From assembly GCA_015680685.1 (NCBI GenBank), contig MNCI01020684.1:121648-185647 (forward strand): a stretch of 64,000 bases of DNA, read 5' to 3'. The notes beneath the pieces are model-generated. The model searched no databases, was not told the origin of the DNA, and saw only the letters and a list, made by a program, of their open reading frames with translations. The translations under genes were made by a program, and so were the position numbers. The stretch's first letter is position 1; each line of letters begins with the position of its first letter. Below, piece by piece: positions 45,701 to 57,530 of this stretch. This DNA is from Gnetum montanum. Its lineage: Eukaryota > Streptophyta > Gnetopsida > Gnetales > Gnetaceae.

Positions 45701-46319
45701 CCCCCAGGCCTTTTATATTTGAGCATACATGGATTTCTAAACCATGGTTAAGATTACTTGTACATAATATATGACAAGGGTACTCAGCAAAGGTGGACCC
45801 AAGAAATTTTCTCAAACATGGCTTATGCATTCTCAAGGGCTAGATCAAGAATAGAGCTATAGCAGATAAATATGGGTTTCAAACCTTCCACTCCTAGTTG
45901 CTACACCATCTCACTAATTTGTAAGCAAGGTAGGAGTAGGGTGAAGATCTTTAGAAGGAGAAATAAATGTTGCTGAGGAAGTTGTAGGAGCTATCTCTAG
46001 AGGAGGAGGTATACTGGCGATAGCATGTCAGAATGACATGGCTTAGGAAGGGGATAAAATTACCAAGTCTTTATTTGCTTCTACAAAGGACCATGGAAAG
46101 GAGAAGAACAAGCTCAGGCTTGTTGAGGAAGGGGTCATGCTAGCGGATAAGGAGAAAATTGTAGATATGATGTGTGTATATTGGGGTGAGATCTAGAGAG
46201 AGAACGACATAGGTCTTGTATTTGTGCCGATATATCAAGTACTAGGACCAGTGGACAACCAAGCACTACTTTGTTCATTTACAATATAGAAGCTAGTCAC
46301 TGCAAGGGGATGATGAAGA

Positions 46320-47500
46320 CTAACAAAGAGCTCAAACCTGATAGATAGCCAATATATTTTTTCAGGGCACACATGGACTTGATGGGTGCAAATATTCTAG
46401 ATGCCTTTAATCACATGCTACACTGGCGGGAGGTGATGAGTGAAATAAATTGTTCACATATTATCTTAATCCCCAAAATTTTGATGCCATCATCTCTCTC
46501 ACACTTTCAACCAATTGGGCTTTGTAACACTCTCTTTAGAATTTTTACAAACATTTTGGTTCAACAATCAACATCGTTGATGCCTCAACTTATGAAGTAG
46601 AATCGAGTAGGCTTTGTGAAGGGTTGTTTCCTCCCAAGACCAAGTGCTTCTAATGTAACAAATAGTACACTCATTCTAGACATCTAGGATCCATAGGCTA
46701 TGTGCAAAACTAGACATTACAAAGGCATATGACATCATCAACTAGACAACACTATAAGAAATAATGCTATGAAAGGACTTTGCACTGGATTTTATGTGTC
46801 TGTGTTTGCGAACTTAGTTGTCAAGATGATACTCGTTTGACATTCAGGGGAGGTTTTGGGGTTTTGATTAGCCTAGGAAAGGCCTATGTCAAGGCGACCC
46901 CCTATCCCCTTTTCTTTTTATTCTAATAATTTGTTACAAGGGTACTATCAGATGAAGGGGTTTTGAGCCATGTTGGTAACTAGGGTGCACTACATTGCAT
47001 AGCATTACATAAATGACATGATTATTTTTGCACATGTAGCCATCCCTTAGGCAGTAGCCCTCTAAAGAGCATTGGAGAAAATGGAGGTAGAACTGGGACT
47101 TACAGTCAATAAGGCAAAGTTCATACTACACCTGATTAACACAGACACGTAGGTGAAGGGTTGAATCTGTTAGGTCTTAGGTATTTTTCCTGGGATAATG
47201 TAGGATTCCTACCTTGGAATGCCAATCTTTGATTAGCACAAGAGGCCAACATGGAATGCACTACTTTAAAAGTTAGAATAAATATGGGATATTGGACAAA
47301 CCATTTTTTTAAGAAAGGATAAAATAATCCTCACATCATCTATTCTGATGGTGGTGGTGAGATTTATGACCTCCATGACATGACCACCTAAGGAGGTGAC
47401 CTAAAAAATTGATCAGATTATAAGGCAGTTTGTTTAGTTGGGAGGAAAAGGAGGAAGTAAACTACACCTTTTGTGCTAGGAAAATATAGCAAAGCCAAAA
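46320..47500 (+). pseudogene. LINE ORF2 reverse-transcriptase domain
   Basis: MDLMGANILDAFNHMLHWRE and INCSHIILIPKI, then SLSHFQPIGLCNTLFRIFTN (the 'FRPISLCNxxYKIxxK' block) and QNRVGFVKG give RT fingers. Near 46,710-46,740 LDITKAYD stands at the A box. Near 47,010 HYINDMIIFAH replaces the YADD catalytic motif, so the second Asp pair is lost. Homology continues to about 47,790 in broken frames. Confidence 0.75.
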
Positions 47501-47800
47501 AATGTAGGAGGAATTAGTATTCTATATTTTAAGACAATGGTCCTACTAGGGATGTAAAGGCTTTTCAAAAAACTAATGGCACTGAAGGGACAACTTGCCC
47601 AATGGGTCAGCATTATTTGAGGAAAATATCAATTTTGGGAGGTTGGCTCAAGAGGGTCACAACTTTGGAGAGAGCTCTACCGACATGCTACTCAAATGAG
47701 GGAGTTTGATCTACTAGGCATGACCCCAAAAGAGGTAATCCAACATCATTTTCTATCAACCCTTGGATGGAATATTATATGGCAAGGTCAGCTACCTAAG

Positions 47801-48595
47801 TGATGAGTGGCGAGGTACCCTTACACTCAACCATATGAATACGAGTGTTCCACGCGTGATCTGGTCGAACTCTGCAGATGGACTAGTTGTGGCATCTAGA
47901 CAATTAGCCTTAGGTTGCAGTTCACTGTCTTCCCACCTAGACTAGTATTATCTTTGTCATGTATGGTTTAGTCTAGAGTGAGGTGTATGATGGGTTTCTA
48001 ATCTAATGCTACTCCTAAAGGCAATGGAAAGTAATATTATCTAAGCTAAGGGAGAAAGGGTGAGAAGGAATCTAGCTAGCCTAAGTGTGATGAGCATCCG
48101 TTCCTTGATTATTCGTACACATCTTGGACTTCCTGTATGACTACCACTGGGATTACCAAGTGCAAATCCTAGGTATGCTACTGGGTTATCAAGTAGTCAC
48201 ACTTAAATCCTCATAATCAAGTCGTACTCATTCTGCGTTTTAACATGAGTTTAAGGGTGAGAGAGATTAACTAGGAAAGCAATAAATAACAATTAATTAA
48301 ATAATTAAACTAAGTGAATGCTACAATGATGAAGTAATCTTGATCTTTATTTTCGGTCATGTGCATGTCCAAGTACGTCACACTCGAATAAAGGATGTCG
48401 TTCAATTACATTCACCACATTGTGGGCATACACTGGAAAATATTCTTACTTTGGAATGATAAAACTGCAAGAATCTAGCTAAGGGTCTAAATCTAAGTTA
48501 AGAAATAAGAGAGAGCCACCTCTTATTTATAGAACTGGTAGTAGGCTGCAATATCACATACGCGATATCTCCGTTGCCCAAAACGTGACTCATCA
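47801..48595 (-). repeat. 3' LTR of element B (795 bp)
   Basis: In minus sense TGATGAGTCACGTTTTGGGC ... CGCCACTCATCA. TATA box (reverse of TATTTATAG) at about 48,524-48,532. A single GATATC near 48,564. The cluster is shorter than in A and E. PPT AGTCGTGGGGGTA abuts at 48,596. Confidence 0.9.
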
Positions 48596-48768
48596 TACCC
48601 CCACGACTGAATGAAAACTCGTCCTTGAGTTATAGTTATTACACAGTGGATAGGTATGGGATTATTGGATGGTGAAAATGGGACTGTGCTATAGTGTGGG
48701 AAGAAAAAAAAATAAAGACACAACACACAACACACAAAAAAGTGCTATAACTATAAAAATTTTGGAAC

Positions 48769-51526
48769 TCATGTAGTTCCTAGTGGCGGTGGCTCCTCCA
48801 TTGGTGCTTTCCCTTTATCTTGTGCTCCATGCTTTGAGGCTTGATGGTGTTGAAGTATGACCTAGAGCTTCTCCTCCTCAGTTCAAGGGTCTTGTGTCAG
48901 CCATGCTAATGTTCCTATGTTTGACAGAGTTGGCACTTTCCATAGATAGGGTAGTTCTAGAAACATTTGGTTGGCCGTGACATACCAAGCCACAAACACC
49001 CATCGTTCCTCCTCATAGGCTCTGGCTTTATCCTTGTACTCATGAAAGTATGCTAGTCATCGAGTCAAGTCTGTTGTGAAATCTTTCTGTCCTTGGTAGC
49101 TAGCTTTCACCACCTCAAGTTCAGAATTTGCAACCTCTAGTTTTTCCATCAGCTTCTTGTGTTCTACAAATTCTACTTCATATTTGATGTGGGTAGTTGC
49201 TACCTATAGATCAAGCTCTATCCTCGGGCACCCTTCTGTTAACATGGCAAGGTTGGCATATCTTAGATTTTCCAACTCCATGTACTCTGTCAAATCTTGA
49301 ATTTGCAAGTCTCAGTTCTTAACTTTCACTTGGTGGGCAAATGCGTATATGTCCAATATGGCTCACCAGTCAGTGTATTGAGTACTGATAGTGTTGATTT
49401 GGGCCTTGGCCATATGGATCTCCTTTTTAAGGATCTATTTTTACATCCCCACCTAATCGTGGAAGTGCTCCTTCAGCTTCTCATGTCATTTAGCCTCATT
49501 TTTCCATGCGCTTATCTCAATAGCTGACTATTGACGAATGGCGTGTACCTCCTCCATCAAGAGGATTCAATTTTCTCTCGCTAAATAGCTTACATCTTAG
49601 TTGATCCGAATGAATTTTTCTTGTAATTGATGAAATTTTTCATCAAGAATGTTCTTTTGCTTTTCTATAGTGGTCAATCGAAGGTTTTCTACAACCAGCT
49701 TCTTATTTTCTTCTTGTAAGGCCTTGAGTGCCTTAAGATGCATATGAATTTGTGCTTCTGCTGCAGAGGCATCCCAAACAACCTTCTCCTTTTCATCAGC
49801 CATCCTTTTATTCTCCACTATTAGCTTGGTTAGCTGCTCATTTTTAAAATTATCTAGCTAGTCTATGGAAACAAATTATAGAGGGTCTTGCTATGCTACT
49901 TGTAAGGCCATGAGTTGCTCTTGTAGTTTCTACACTTCAGCTTCAGCATGCTCAGCCCTCACTTCTATTAAGACCAGCTTCCCCTTTGTGGAAATTAGGT
50001 CTAACTGAATTGCTATAACATTCTAAGGGATGTTAAATAGGGACATCATTACTTGCCCTTTTTGGAGCAATCTATCAAGCGTATCCTCATGTTCCACAGG
50101 AATCATTAAGGTTCTAGCCAAAGTTTGAGCATCTCGTGCTCCTATGAAATCTTCTAGTGGCACAACAGGTATGTTAAAGGATTCTTTGATGTGGTCCTTG
50201 ACCACTTTTGCAGCTCCCGTGGCATTCTAGTATTACATAACCACCACAGTGGCCCCTTCACTAGTTTCTAATTACACCTGGAACAATGACACGTTTCTTG
50301 AGATCTGTTGTGAGCATCTACTTTTCCCTCCTCTTATGTGAATAGAGAATTCTCCCTTTATGCAATCCAACGAAATAGTAGGATGAATGGCATCATCACA
50401 GCTTCCCCAACTGACCATCTCAATGATGGCCCTAAGATGGCTCATCGACGTTCTGTAGTCTTGTGGCAGCTGTTGATCCTGGACTATGTTGGGCCTTGCT
50501 TCTTATTATTGGCTAGGACCCATGCTTGGAGGTTAACTGGGTACTACAAGTTGAGTTATAGTTGGTCCAGCCATCTGTTCATCTCTTGTTCTGGTCCTAG
50601 CTCTTCGCTAATACTTTTCCTTGGAGCTCACACCTTTAGCAATTCAGCATATGAAGTAGTTTGGGCTTTCTGGAGGACATCATTGGTGTACCCCCAGATA
50701 CCAGCACATTGGTAAAGCTTTCTGATAAGACAAGGGAAAGGTAGTGCCATCTTCCCTATATTTTGTTCTTCGAACCGCCTTAGGATCTCTGTTAAATATA
50801 GATGGGGCAGGTTAGCATTAACCTTTCCCATCAACACTACACATCCTCTAGCTACATATGTTGATATTCTTTTCAAGCCCTTTGTGGGGAAGAGGTGATA
50901 CGTTCTAATTTTAAGTAAATCCTCTCTTCTGTTGCCAACTCACCAAATGTTTTATCTCTGCCATAAGCCTTCTCCAACCAATCCTTTCGCACATTGAGGT
51001 CTGAACAAGTGGATAACTGAGTAACTCTAGGCATTGTATTTGGAAGGTTTAACACTTCCAAAATGGCTTGCATGGAGAATTCAACTATCACACCACAAAT
51101 ATTGACAGTAGTGCCTTGCTCCCTATGGTGCCAAAATTGATATGTCTTTGTTAGGTACCAAGCACAACTTTCAGAGAGGATAGGCCATAAGGGAGACCCT
51201 TTGAGATGATCCCTAACAGCTTCAAGAGTGAACTCTACAAATGATTCAAAGTTCAATTCCACAATCACTGCAGCGAATGTGGACTTTTCATGGATGGCCT
51301 AAACATAATCTTGGGGCAACGTGAGCTGTTGCCCCTGTTCAAGTGCTACAGTAGCTCCTCCTTCTGCCTACCCAGACCGTATGGTAGGAGGATATTCTTG
51401 ATGAATGCTGGATGATTGTTCCTCCTATTTTGCATGTTTTCTAGCAGGATCTTATCCTTCACCTCTCTTAGGTCATTCGATCGCACCTTGAGCAGGACCT
51501 TCTTGTTGTTTGCGTTTCGGGGTCAT
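48769..51526 (-). pseudogene. X ORF of element B (ATHILA-ORF-like domain plus coiled coil)
   Basis: ATG 51,526 (MTPKRKQQEGPAQG), ending PMEEPPPLGTT-stop at 48,769: 2,758 bp, about 919 codons of coding length. N-terminal domain: MIVELNFESFVEFTLEAVRD, GSPLWPILSESCAWYLTKTY, FWHHREQGTTVNICGVIVEF, SMQAILEVLNLP, LATEERIYLKLERI and KRISTYVARGCVVLMGKVNA, LPHLYLTEILRRFEEQNIGK. Middle: VVPLEDFIGARDAQTLARTL. C-terminal helix: RMADEKEKVVWDASAAEAQI, LKALKALQEENKKLVVENLR, KFHQLQEKFIRIN, a clear heptad pattern. Start, end and block order agree with copy A, so the ORF is real although each copy is now broken by stops. Placed in sense after the spacer and before the PPT. Function unknown; gag-like assembly partner or env-position accessory are both possible. 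Confidence 0.72.
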
Positions 51527-53434
51527 CTGCAATCACACGGGGCCAATCATTAGTAAGGTTGTTACCAAAGTTAGGTTATACCTTACGACTTACCTTAATA
51601 GATTTACTTGATTTCTGTGTGATGTTAATTATTGGAAGAACCTGTCCCTGAAAGATTATAATGTTGAGTCCTCTTTGCTTAGGTGGTTTCCAAATTTAAT
51701 TTTCTGGTATAGCTAAGGGAAAGAAATTTTTTTTGACACCTTCTATTCTTAGTTTCACAACTAATTACCCTTAAAGATGTCCTTCGGGCAATGATGAATT
51801 TCAAAACATTTATGCGCTATTCGACATATGCCCCTCCCCCACAACTAAGCTGAACACTTCGGGTTCAAGTAGGTTCAGATGGAATGAAAATCAGAGTACT
51901 AGCAAGCGAGATATAGGTATAAAAGCAAGGGTCTCACAATTGCAAGTCATAGAGAAAAAATTGAAAAAATTCCCCACCTGAATAGTTGGAAATGATGTTG
52001 ATTAGCACAGGGGATTCATGTATATATATTTTCATCAAAGTTAGGGCACTTAGAGAATGTACTGAATTTTTAATATTTCTTTGAAATTAAACGATGTAAA
52101 CTAAGGACATCTAGACAATTGTTAAAATGTTCGAGGGTAATTTAACTAGTTTTGAAGGAATGAAAATTATGATGGTGTGGAATTTATCAATAAGGGCCTC
52201 AGATGGTAGAGAAAAAGGCTATGTGATGATTCATAGGAATGTTGAATCAAAGGGATAATGATAATAGGGAAAGAATGTTATGAAAAATAGGTTAAGGGTA
52301 AGAAATGGTGTGTGTGAGCTATATCATAAGTGAAGATTACAAAAGATTACACAAGTGGGTCCTCCCCAAAGGAGGTTCTAACCTATAATGCCCTTGTGTA
52401 ATCACACTTAAAGTGTTCGTGGGCACTATAAGGGTTAAATGTAATCTGCACTGATTTCGTAAAACACACACATGTAAATGTCACTAGAATGAGGTAAGAA
52501 TTCTACACTATACAAGACACGAGCTACAATTACACGAATAGTGAGATGAGATGAAGTATAGAAGGGATCATAGAGATTGGCACATGAGGTAACTGACCTA
52601 GGGCGTAGTGAATCTTGCATGTAAAGCATGATTAATGTGTCATTAACCCATCATTCCAAGATCAGGACCAAGTCCATCCTTCTGACTAATGACATCACAT
52701 TGTTTCATCCCATGATGAAAAACTATGAGAGTACCATAACAACAAGGCATACGATCACTTGGCATTTTGTTCAAGGGAGGGGTGATTTTTGTTTTGTGAC
52801 ACTTTTCTTTTCATTTTCCTTTTCTCTTTCTTTTTTTTTTTTTTGAATACTAAATCCAGAGAAGTCGCCAACCTTCAAGCATGGATGCATGTCTTTCTAG
52901 TGGGACCCTCTAGAATAGCATTGGATTTTTGGATGCCCTTTTGATTACTCTTACTCCCATTTTTCATTAGATCTACAAGGATCTTAGTACAACCATGTTG
53001 CATGATAACTCCCACAGTCGTCACCAAAGAGAATCCACAAGTCCCCTTGATATCACACCCTAATCATCCCCTCTTGATCCATCCCTCTTCATTCTATGTA
53101 CAATGAACACAAAATTAATTTTAAGTTTTTAAAATGTCAAGAGTATCACTGTACCCTTGGACAAAACCTCTTATTTGTAGAGTGGATGAGTGGGTGTAAT
53201 GGGCTCATTGTCCAAATAATTGATCATTTGAGACTTAATAACATAGAACACACCTCAACCAACAATCCACATGAGTGTTTTATTCATAGACGAGATTACT
53301 TATAAAAAACATAAAAGTACAAAAACACAAAAAGATAAAAAGATAAAACAAGAAATTTGAAAAATTGAAAAACTGAAAAATAAAAAGTTGTAAAATCAAA
53401 GAAAATAAAAAATGGTTATTAATCCTGCTTGTTA
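51527..53434 (-). other. Non-coding gag-X spacer of element B
   Basis: T-rich tract next to gag (53,290-53,420 on the plus strand as A-rich), conserved block at 52,340-52,440 (CAAGTGGGTCCTCCCCAAAG) shared with A, C, E and F, and the X leader at 51,830-51,990. A TATA-like TATATATACATG survives near 52,020-52,031, but the GATATC cluster seen in A and F is gone. Confidence 0.7.
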
Positions 53435-55511
53435 TTAGAATGGAGGATATCCCCCATAACTAAATAGTTGAGGATGGCAAGGATCAATAAATGAAGGATG
53501 AGGATCCTTGCATGTTGGAAGTATTGGAGCTTGGCCATACTTACCCCATCGGGGTTCACACACTTGATTATAATGAGCATAGTGGGGAAATTTACGCAAT
53601 GTAGTTCCTAGATAATGAGTTGACCCACTATGATATTTCGGACCATTAGATGGTATGCAAGGATTGGGATGTTGCCTTTCATGATTGTGTTCATTGGGCC
53701 GTATTGTTTTTGGAGTGTTAGTTGGTGGCTCTGATGAAGTAACATGAGGCGTTGGATTTGAAGATGAGGGTGCATCATAGGGTTGGACTTATGCTATGTT
53801 GGAGGATGCAGTGGCCTTGGAATTGTGTTGTCCATTCCTACAGTCATGTTTAAAGAAGGGACTCTTTTGATGTTGAGGGAGCTTCTCACTACTATTGGTA
53901 GTAGTAGCATAAGTAGTGTTCATGGGTTGTTGTTGTAGTGCAGACACCTTAGGAATAGTTGGTGGTGATGTAGAAGGAGGAAAAAATTGAGAATGTTGAA
54001 AACTAGGAGGAGTAGTGTAAGGTACACAAGGTGGTGGTTGTGTTGAAGGCATGGGTTGATAGTATTGAGGAGAATGGTACTGTGGTGAGATAAAGTGCAT
54101 TGGCCTAGTTGGAGAAATAGGATGTTGAATAAGATATGCATTTGGGTTCGGATGATATGAAGGATGCGTCCAGTTTAGTGGTGGTCTCCCCCACGACTGG
54201 GATTATTGCCACCGTGATTGAACACAGTATCTCTGTATGAACTCTGGATGTAACGTGCTTCCCCAATGCTCATGTAAATGTAATAATATTAGGCATTGAC
54301 CCTTGGGGTGATCATACATGCATATGTTGCATTCATACGTATGATTGGTAGTTGAGCTCTTATTTTCATTATCCCTTCTTTCCGATTGTCTAATGTTTTG
54401 TCCTGCTTCTTGGGTTGTCAAAACTTTATCTCCAATAACATTGATAAATTCTTCACACTTTTGATACATCCATTCCAACATATTATTGATCTTTTCCTCA
54501 ACTTCTTCTAATGATTTTTGTATTGGCAAAGATGATGTTTCCACCTTGAGATTGGTTGATTTCTCCTTTTTATGATCATGGACCTTTGTTAAGTTGAGAT
54601 TTTGGTCCCATTGATGTTTTTCAACACTCTCCCATATAGCCAATTCTCCTTCTTCTATTGCTACCCACTTAATAAACTCTTGGACTTGATGGGTTCGTAG
54701 TTCATATAGTTGACCTTGGGCATACATTCCTAAGGTATCTCTTGTTGCATCACGAAGCCCATCAATGATATGGTACATTAGCCTTTCCTCGGAGAACCCA
54801 TGGCCTGGACAGTTNNNNNNNNNNNNNNNNNNNNNNNNNNNNNNNNNNNNNNNNNNNNNNNNNNNNNNNNNNNNNNNNNNNNNNNNNNNNNNNNNNNNNN
54901 NNNNNNNNNNNNNNNNNNNNNNNNNNNNNNNNNNNNNNNNNNNNNNNNNNNNNNNNNNNNNNNNNNNNNNNNNNNNNNNNNNNNNNNNNNNNNNNNNNNN
55001 NNNNNNNNNNNNNNNNNNNNNNNNNNNNNNNNNNNNNNNNNNNNNNNNNNNNNNNNNNNNNNNNNNNNNNNNNNNNNNNNNNNNNNNNNNNNNNNNNNNN
55101 NNNNNNNNNNNNNNNNNNNNNNNNNNNNNNNNNNNNNNNNNNNNNNNNNNNNNNNNNNNNNNNNNNNNNNNNNNNNNNNNNNNNNNNNNNNNNNNNNNNN
55201 NNNNNNNNNNNNNNNNNNNNNNNNNNNNNNNNNNNNNNNNNNNNNNNNNNNNNNNNNNNNNNNNNNNNNNNNNNNNNNNNNNNNNNNNNNNNNNNNNNNN
55301 NNNNNNNNNNNNNNNNNNNNNNNNNNNNNNNNNNNNNNNNNNNNNNNNNNNNNNNNNNNNNNNNNNNNNNNNNNNNNNNNNNNNNNNNNNNNNNNNNNNN
55401 NNNNNNNNNNNNNNGTTGTGTACTCCAATCTTCATCATCATATAGTTCATTGGTTCTCCAATGAACTTCCTCACTAAGTGTGGCATTATTGTAATCTTGT
55501 AGGACAGGCAT
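53435..55511 (-). pseudogene. gag of element B (with sequence gap)
   Basis: Starts at ATG 55,511 (MPVLQDYNNATLSEEVHWRT) and ends at about 53,435. The 600-N gap removes the first half of the core. After it: HGFSEERLMYHIIDGLRDAT, LGMYAQGQLYELRTHQVQEF, an EEGE helix, then CNICMYDHPKGQC (about 54,332-54,294), then HLHEHWGSTLHPEFIQRYCV and a Pro-rich tail with a CRNGQH segment. Start, knuckle and tail agree with copy A. It would form the particle. No pol follows. Confidence 0.82.
54815..55414. other. Assembly gap of 600 N
   Basis: Exactly 600 undetermined bases inside gag of element B. The coding sequence on both sides is in the expected orientation, so the gap is within the element; its real length is unknown. 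Reading frames reported across it have no meaning. Confidence 0.99.
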
Positions 55512-55631
55512 GGTTGTGAAGTTGTGTGTGAATTTATATGTGACTTTTTAATAATTATTTTTCTAAAAGATATATCATTAAGTCCTTTACAGCGACCTTG
55601 TATGATATAACTAATCTAGATAACTAGCACT

Positions 55632-55650
55632 GTCCCTGACAATGGTGCCA
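55632..55650 (-). other. Primer-binding site of element B (tRNA-Asp type)
   Basis: Minus strand TGGCACCATTGTCAGGGAC next to the 5' LTR, complement of the tRNA-Asp 3' end with a few transitions. Confidence 0.8.
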
Positions 55651-55651
55651 A

Positions 55652-56432
55652 TGATGAGTGGCAAGGTATCCCTACACTCAACCATACGAATACGAGCATT
55701 ACACATGCGATCTGGTCAAACTCCATAGAAGGACTACTTGTGGCATCTAGATAGTTAGCCTTAGGTCACAATTCGTTGTCTTCCCACCTGGACTAGTATT
55801 ATCTTTGTCACATATGGTTTAGTCCAGAGTGAGGTGTATGATGGGTTTCTAATCTAATGCTACTCCTGAAGGCAATGGAAAGTAATATTATCTAAGCTAA
55901 GGGAGAAAGGGTGAGAAGGAATCTAGCTAGCCTAAGTGCAATGATCATCCGTTCCTTGATTATCCATACACATCTTGGACTTCGCGTATGACTACCACTG
56001 GGATTACCAAGCACAGATCCTAGGTATGCTACTTGGTTACCAAGTAGTCACACTTAAATGCTCGCAATCAAGTCGTACTCATTCTACATTTTAACATGAG
56101 TTTAAGGGTGAGAGAGATTAACTAGAAAAGAAATAAATAACAATTAATTAAATAATTAAACTAAGTGAATTTTGTGATGATGAAGTAATCTCGATCTTTA
56201 TTTCCAGTCTTGTGCATGTCCAAGTACATCACACTCGAATAAAGGATGTCGTACAATTACAATCACCACACTACGAGAATACACTAAAAAATATTCTAAT
56301 TCTAGAATGATAAAACTACAAGAGTCTAGCTAAGGGTCTAAACCTAAGTCAAGAAATAAGGGAGAGCCACCTCTTATTTATACAATTAGAGGCAGGCTAC
56401 GATATTCCGGTCGCCCAAAACACGACTCATCA
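55652..56432 (-). repeat. 5' LTR of element B (781 bp)
   Basis: Pairs with 47,801-48,595. In minus sense it starts TGATGAGTCGTGTTTTGGGC and ends TGCCACTCATCA. The GATATC cluster is nearly lost (one CGATATT remains near 56,401). TATA box degraded to TATTTATAC (reverse). Confidence 0.9.
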
Positions 56433-56437
56433 CTAAG

Positions 56438-56640
56438 AAAGTCAAGGTTTTCGTATGGTTGGTTACTCATAAGGCATTTCCAGTGAGAGGTTTCTTATGG
56501 GAGAGAGGTATGGTTATTAGCCCCTGATGCACCCTCTACATGTAGGGTATAGATATGATTCATCATTTCATTTCCCAATGCCCATACATGCTTCACACCT
56601 AGTGGGCCACAGAGCTTAGACTGCCTACGAGATTGAATGG
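56438..56640 (+). pseudogene. LINE ORF2 zf-RVT segment (right part of the interrupted LINE)
   Basis: KVKVFVWLVTHKAFPVRGFL and WERGMVISP-CTLYM-GIDMI, then HHFISQCPYMLHT match the RT zinc-binding domain (zf-RVT, 'KVRxFxWLxxHxxLPV...ECPxAxxxW') that follows RT in plant L1 ORF2. It is cut by element C at 56,640. Confidence 0.8.
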
Positions 56641-57530
56641 TGATGAGTGGCGAGGTACCCCTACACCCAACTATATGAATCACAAGCATTCACACATGAT
56701 CTGGTCAAATTTTGTAGACCTTGAGTTCCTAAGTACACTAGTTTTAGAACATGAAATCTAATCATGATAACCATTGTCTTCTCAACTATACTTGTGGAGC
56801 TCAATTGTATGATTAAGTATAATTGAGGCACGTGATGTTTATTATTTTATATATTATTTATCTACCGTTAAGAATAGGTTGAAACGTAGCTTATAATTAA
56901 TTTAACCTAATATAATTGCTAATCAATAACTTACTATCCTAACATAAGTATCTGATCCCACTTTCTATGGACATCCTGAACGTGTATAACGCTACTAGGT
57001 TACCAAACGTTAAGCGTTGTTGGGGTTACCAAGAGTCATATGCATGGTTGAAGCAGTCGTACTTATGTGCTTAATTAAATGGCTAGTATTGAATCTAATT
57101 AGCTTACTTTGGATTAATTACATGGAAACATTAAAGGAAATTGAATAAACCAGTAAATGCATAAATAAAGTATTTAAGCTAGCTAATGTGCTGCAAGGTT
57201 TGATAAGAAAGATCTTCTATATTTTCGCACACACTACCATGCTTAGGTACAATAATGCTCGAATAAAGGTCTATACACTCAATGACTCCTGGTGTAGGCA
57301 CTTTGGAAAATATTCTAACTTTGAAAAAAAAACAAACTACAAGAGCATTGCTATGATATCACAAAAACTATATGAAAACCGTGTGCCTAAGTTCTATATT
57401 TATAGGCCGACATATACCCCACGATATTAGATATTCGACATTGCATCTTGGGGCCTGATATCAAGTATTCAATATCAAGGCTCTGATATCATATATCCAA
57501 TATTGGAGCTAGTCAAAATGTGACTCATCA
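56641..57530 (-). repeat. 3' LTR of element C (890 bp)
   Basis: In minus sense it starts TGATGAGTCACATTTTGACT (57,530) and ends CGCCACTCATCA (56,641). GATATC/AATATC/GATATT motifs lie in 57,420-57,515. TATA box (reverse of TATTTATAGG) near 57,397-57,406. Long AT-rich U5. Confidence 0.88.

Larger units (their letters stand above)
43545..47800 (+). mobile_element. L1-type LINE (left part), interrupted by element B
   Basis: Plus-strand order: ORF1 with DUF4283-like domain and degenerate zinc knuckle, then ORF2 with endonuclease, reverse transcriptase and, across the element B insertion, a zf-RVT segment at 56,438-56,640. The 5' end is set only approximately. The tail lies beyond element C and outside the window. 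All ORFs are heavily mutated. Confidence 0.78.
47801..56432 (-). mobile_element. Element B: Athila-like gag+X LTR retrotransposon
   Basis: The most complete copy. Target duplication CTAAG at 47,796-47,800 and 56,433-56,437. In sense: 5' LTR (56,432-55,652), tRNA-Asp-type PBS (55,650-55,632), gag (55,511-53,435, with a 600-N gap), spacer (53,434-51,527), X ORF (51,526-48,769), PPT (48,608-48,596) and 3' LTR (48,595-47,801). No RT, RNase H, protease or integrase. Inserted in ORF2 of the L1-type LINE. Confidence 0.92.

Noticed and set aside
54203-55511. Five long reading frames (216-427 codons) across 54,765-55,486
   Set aside because: They are open only because they run through 600 Ns. Only the minus-strand gag on both sides is real.
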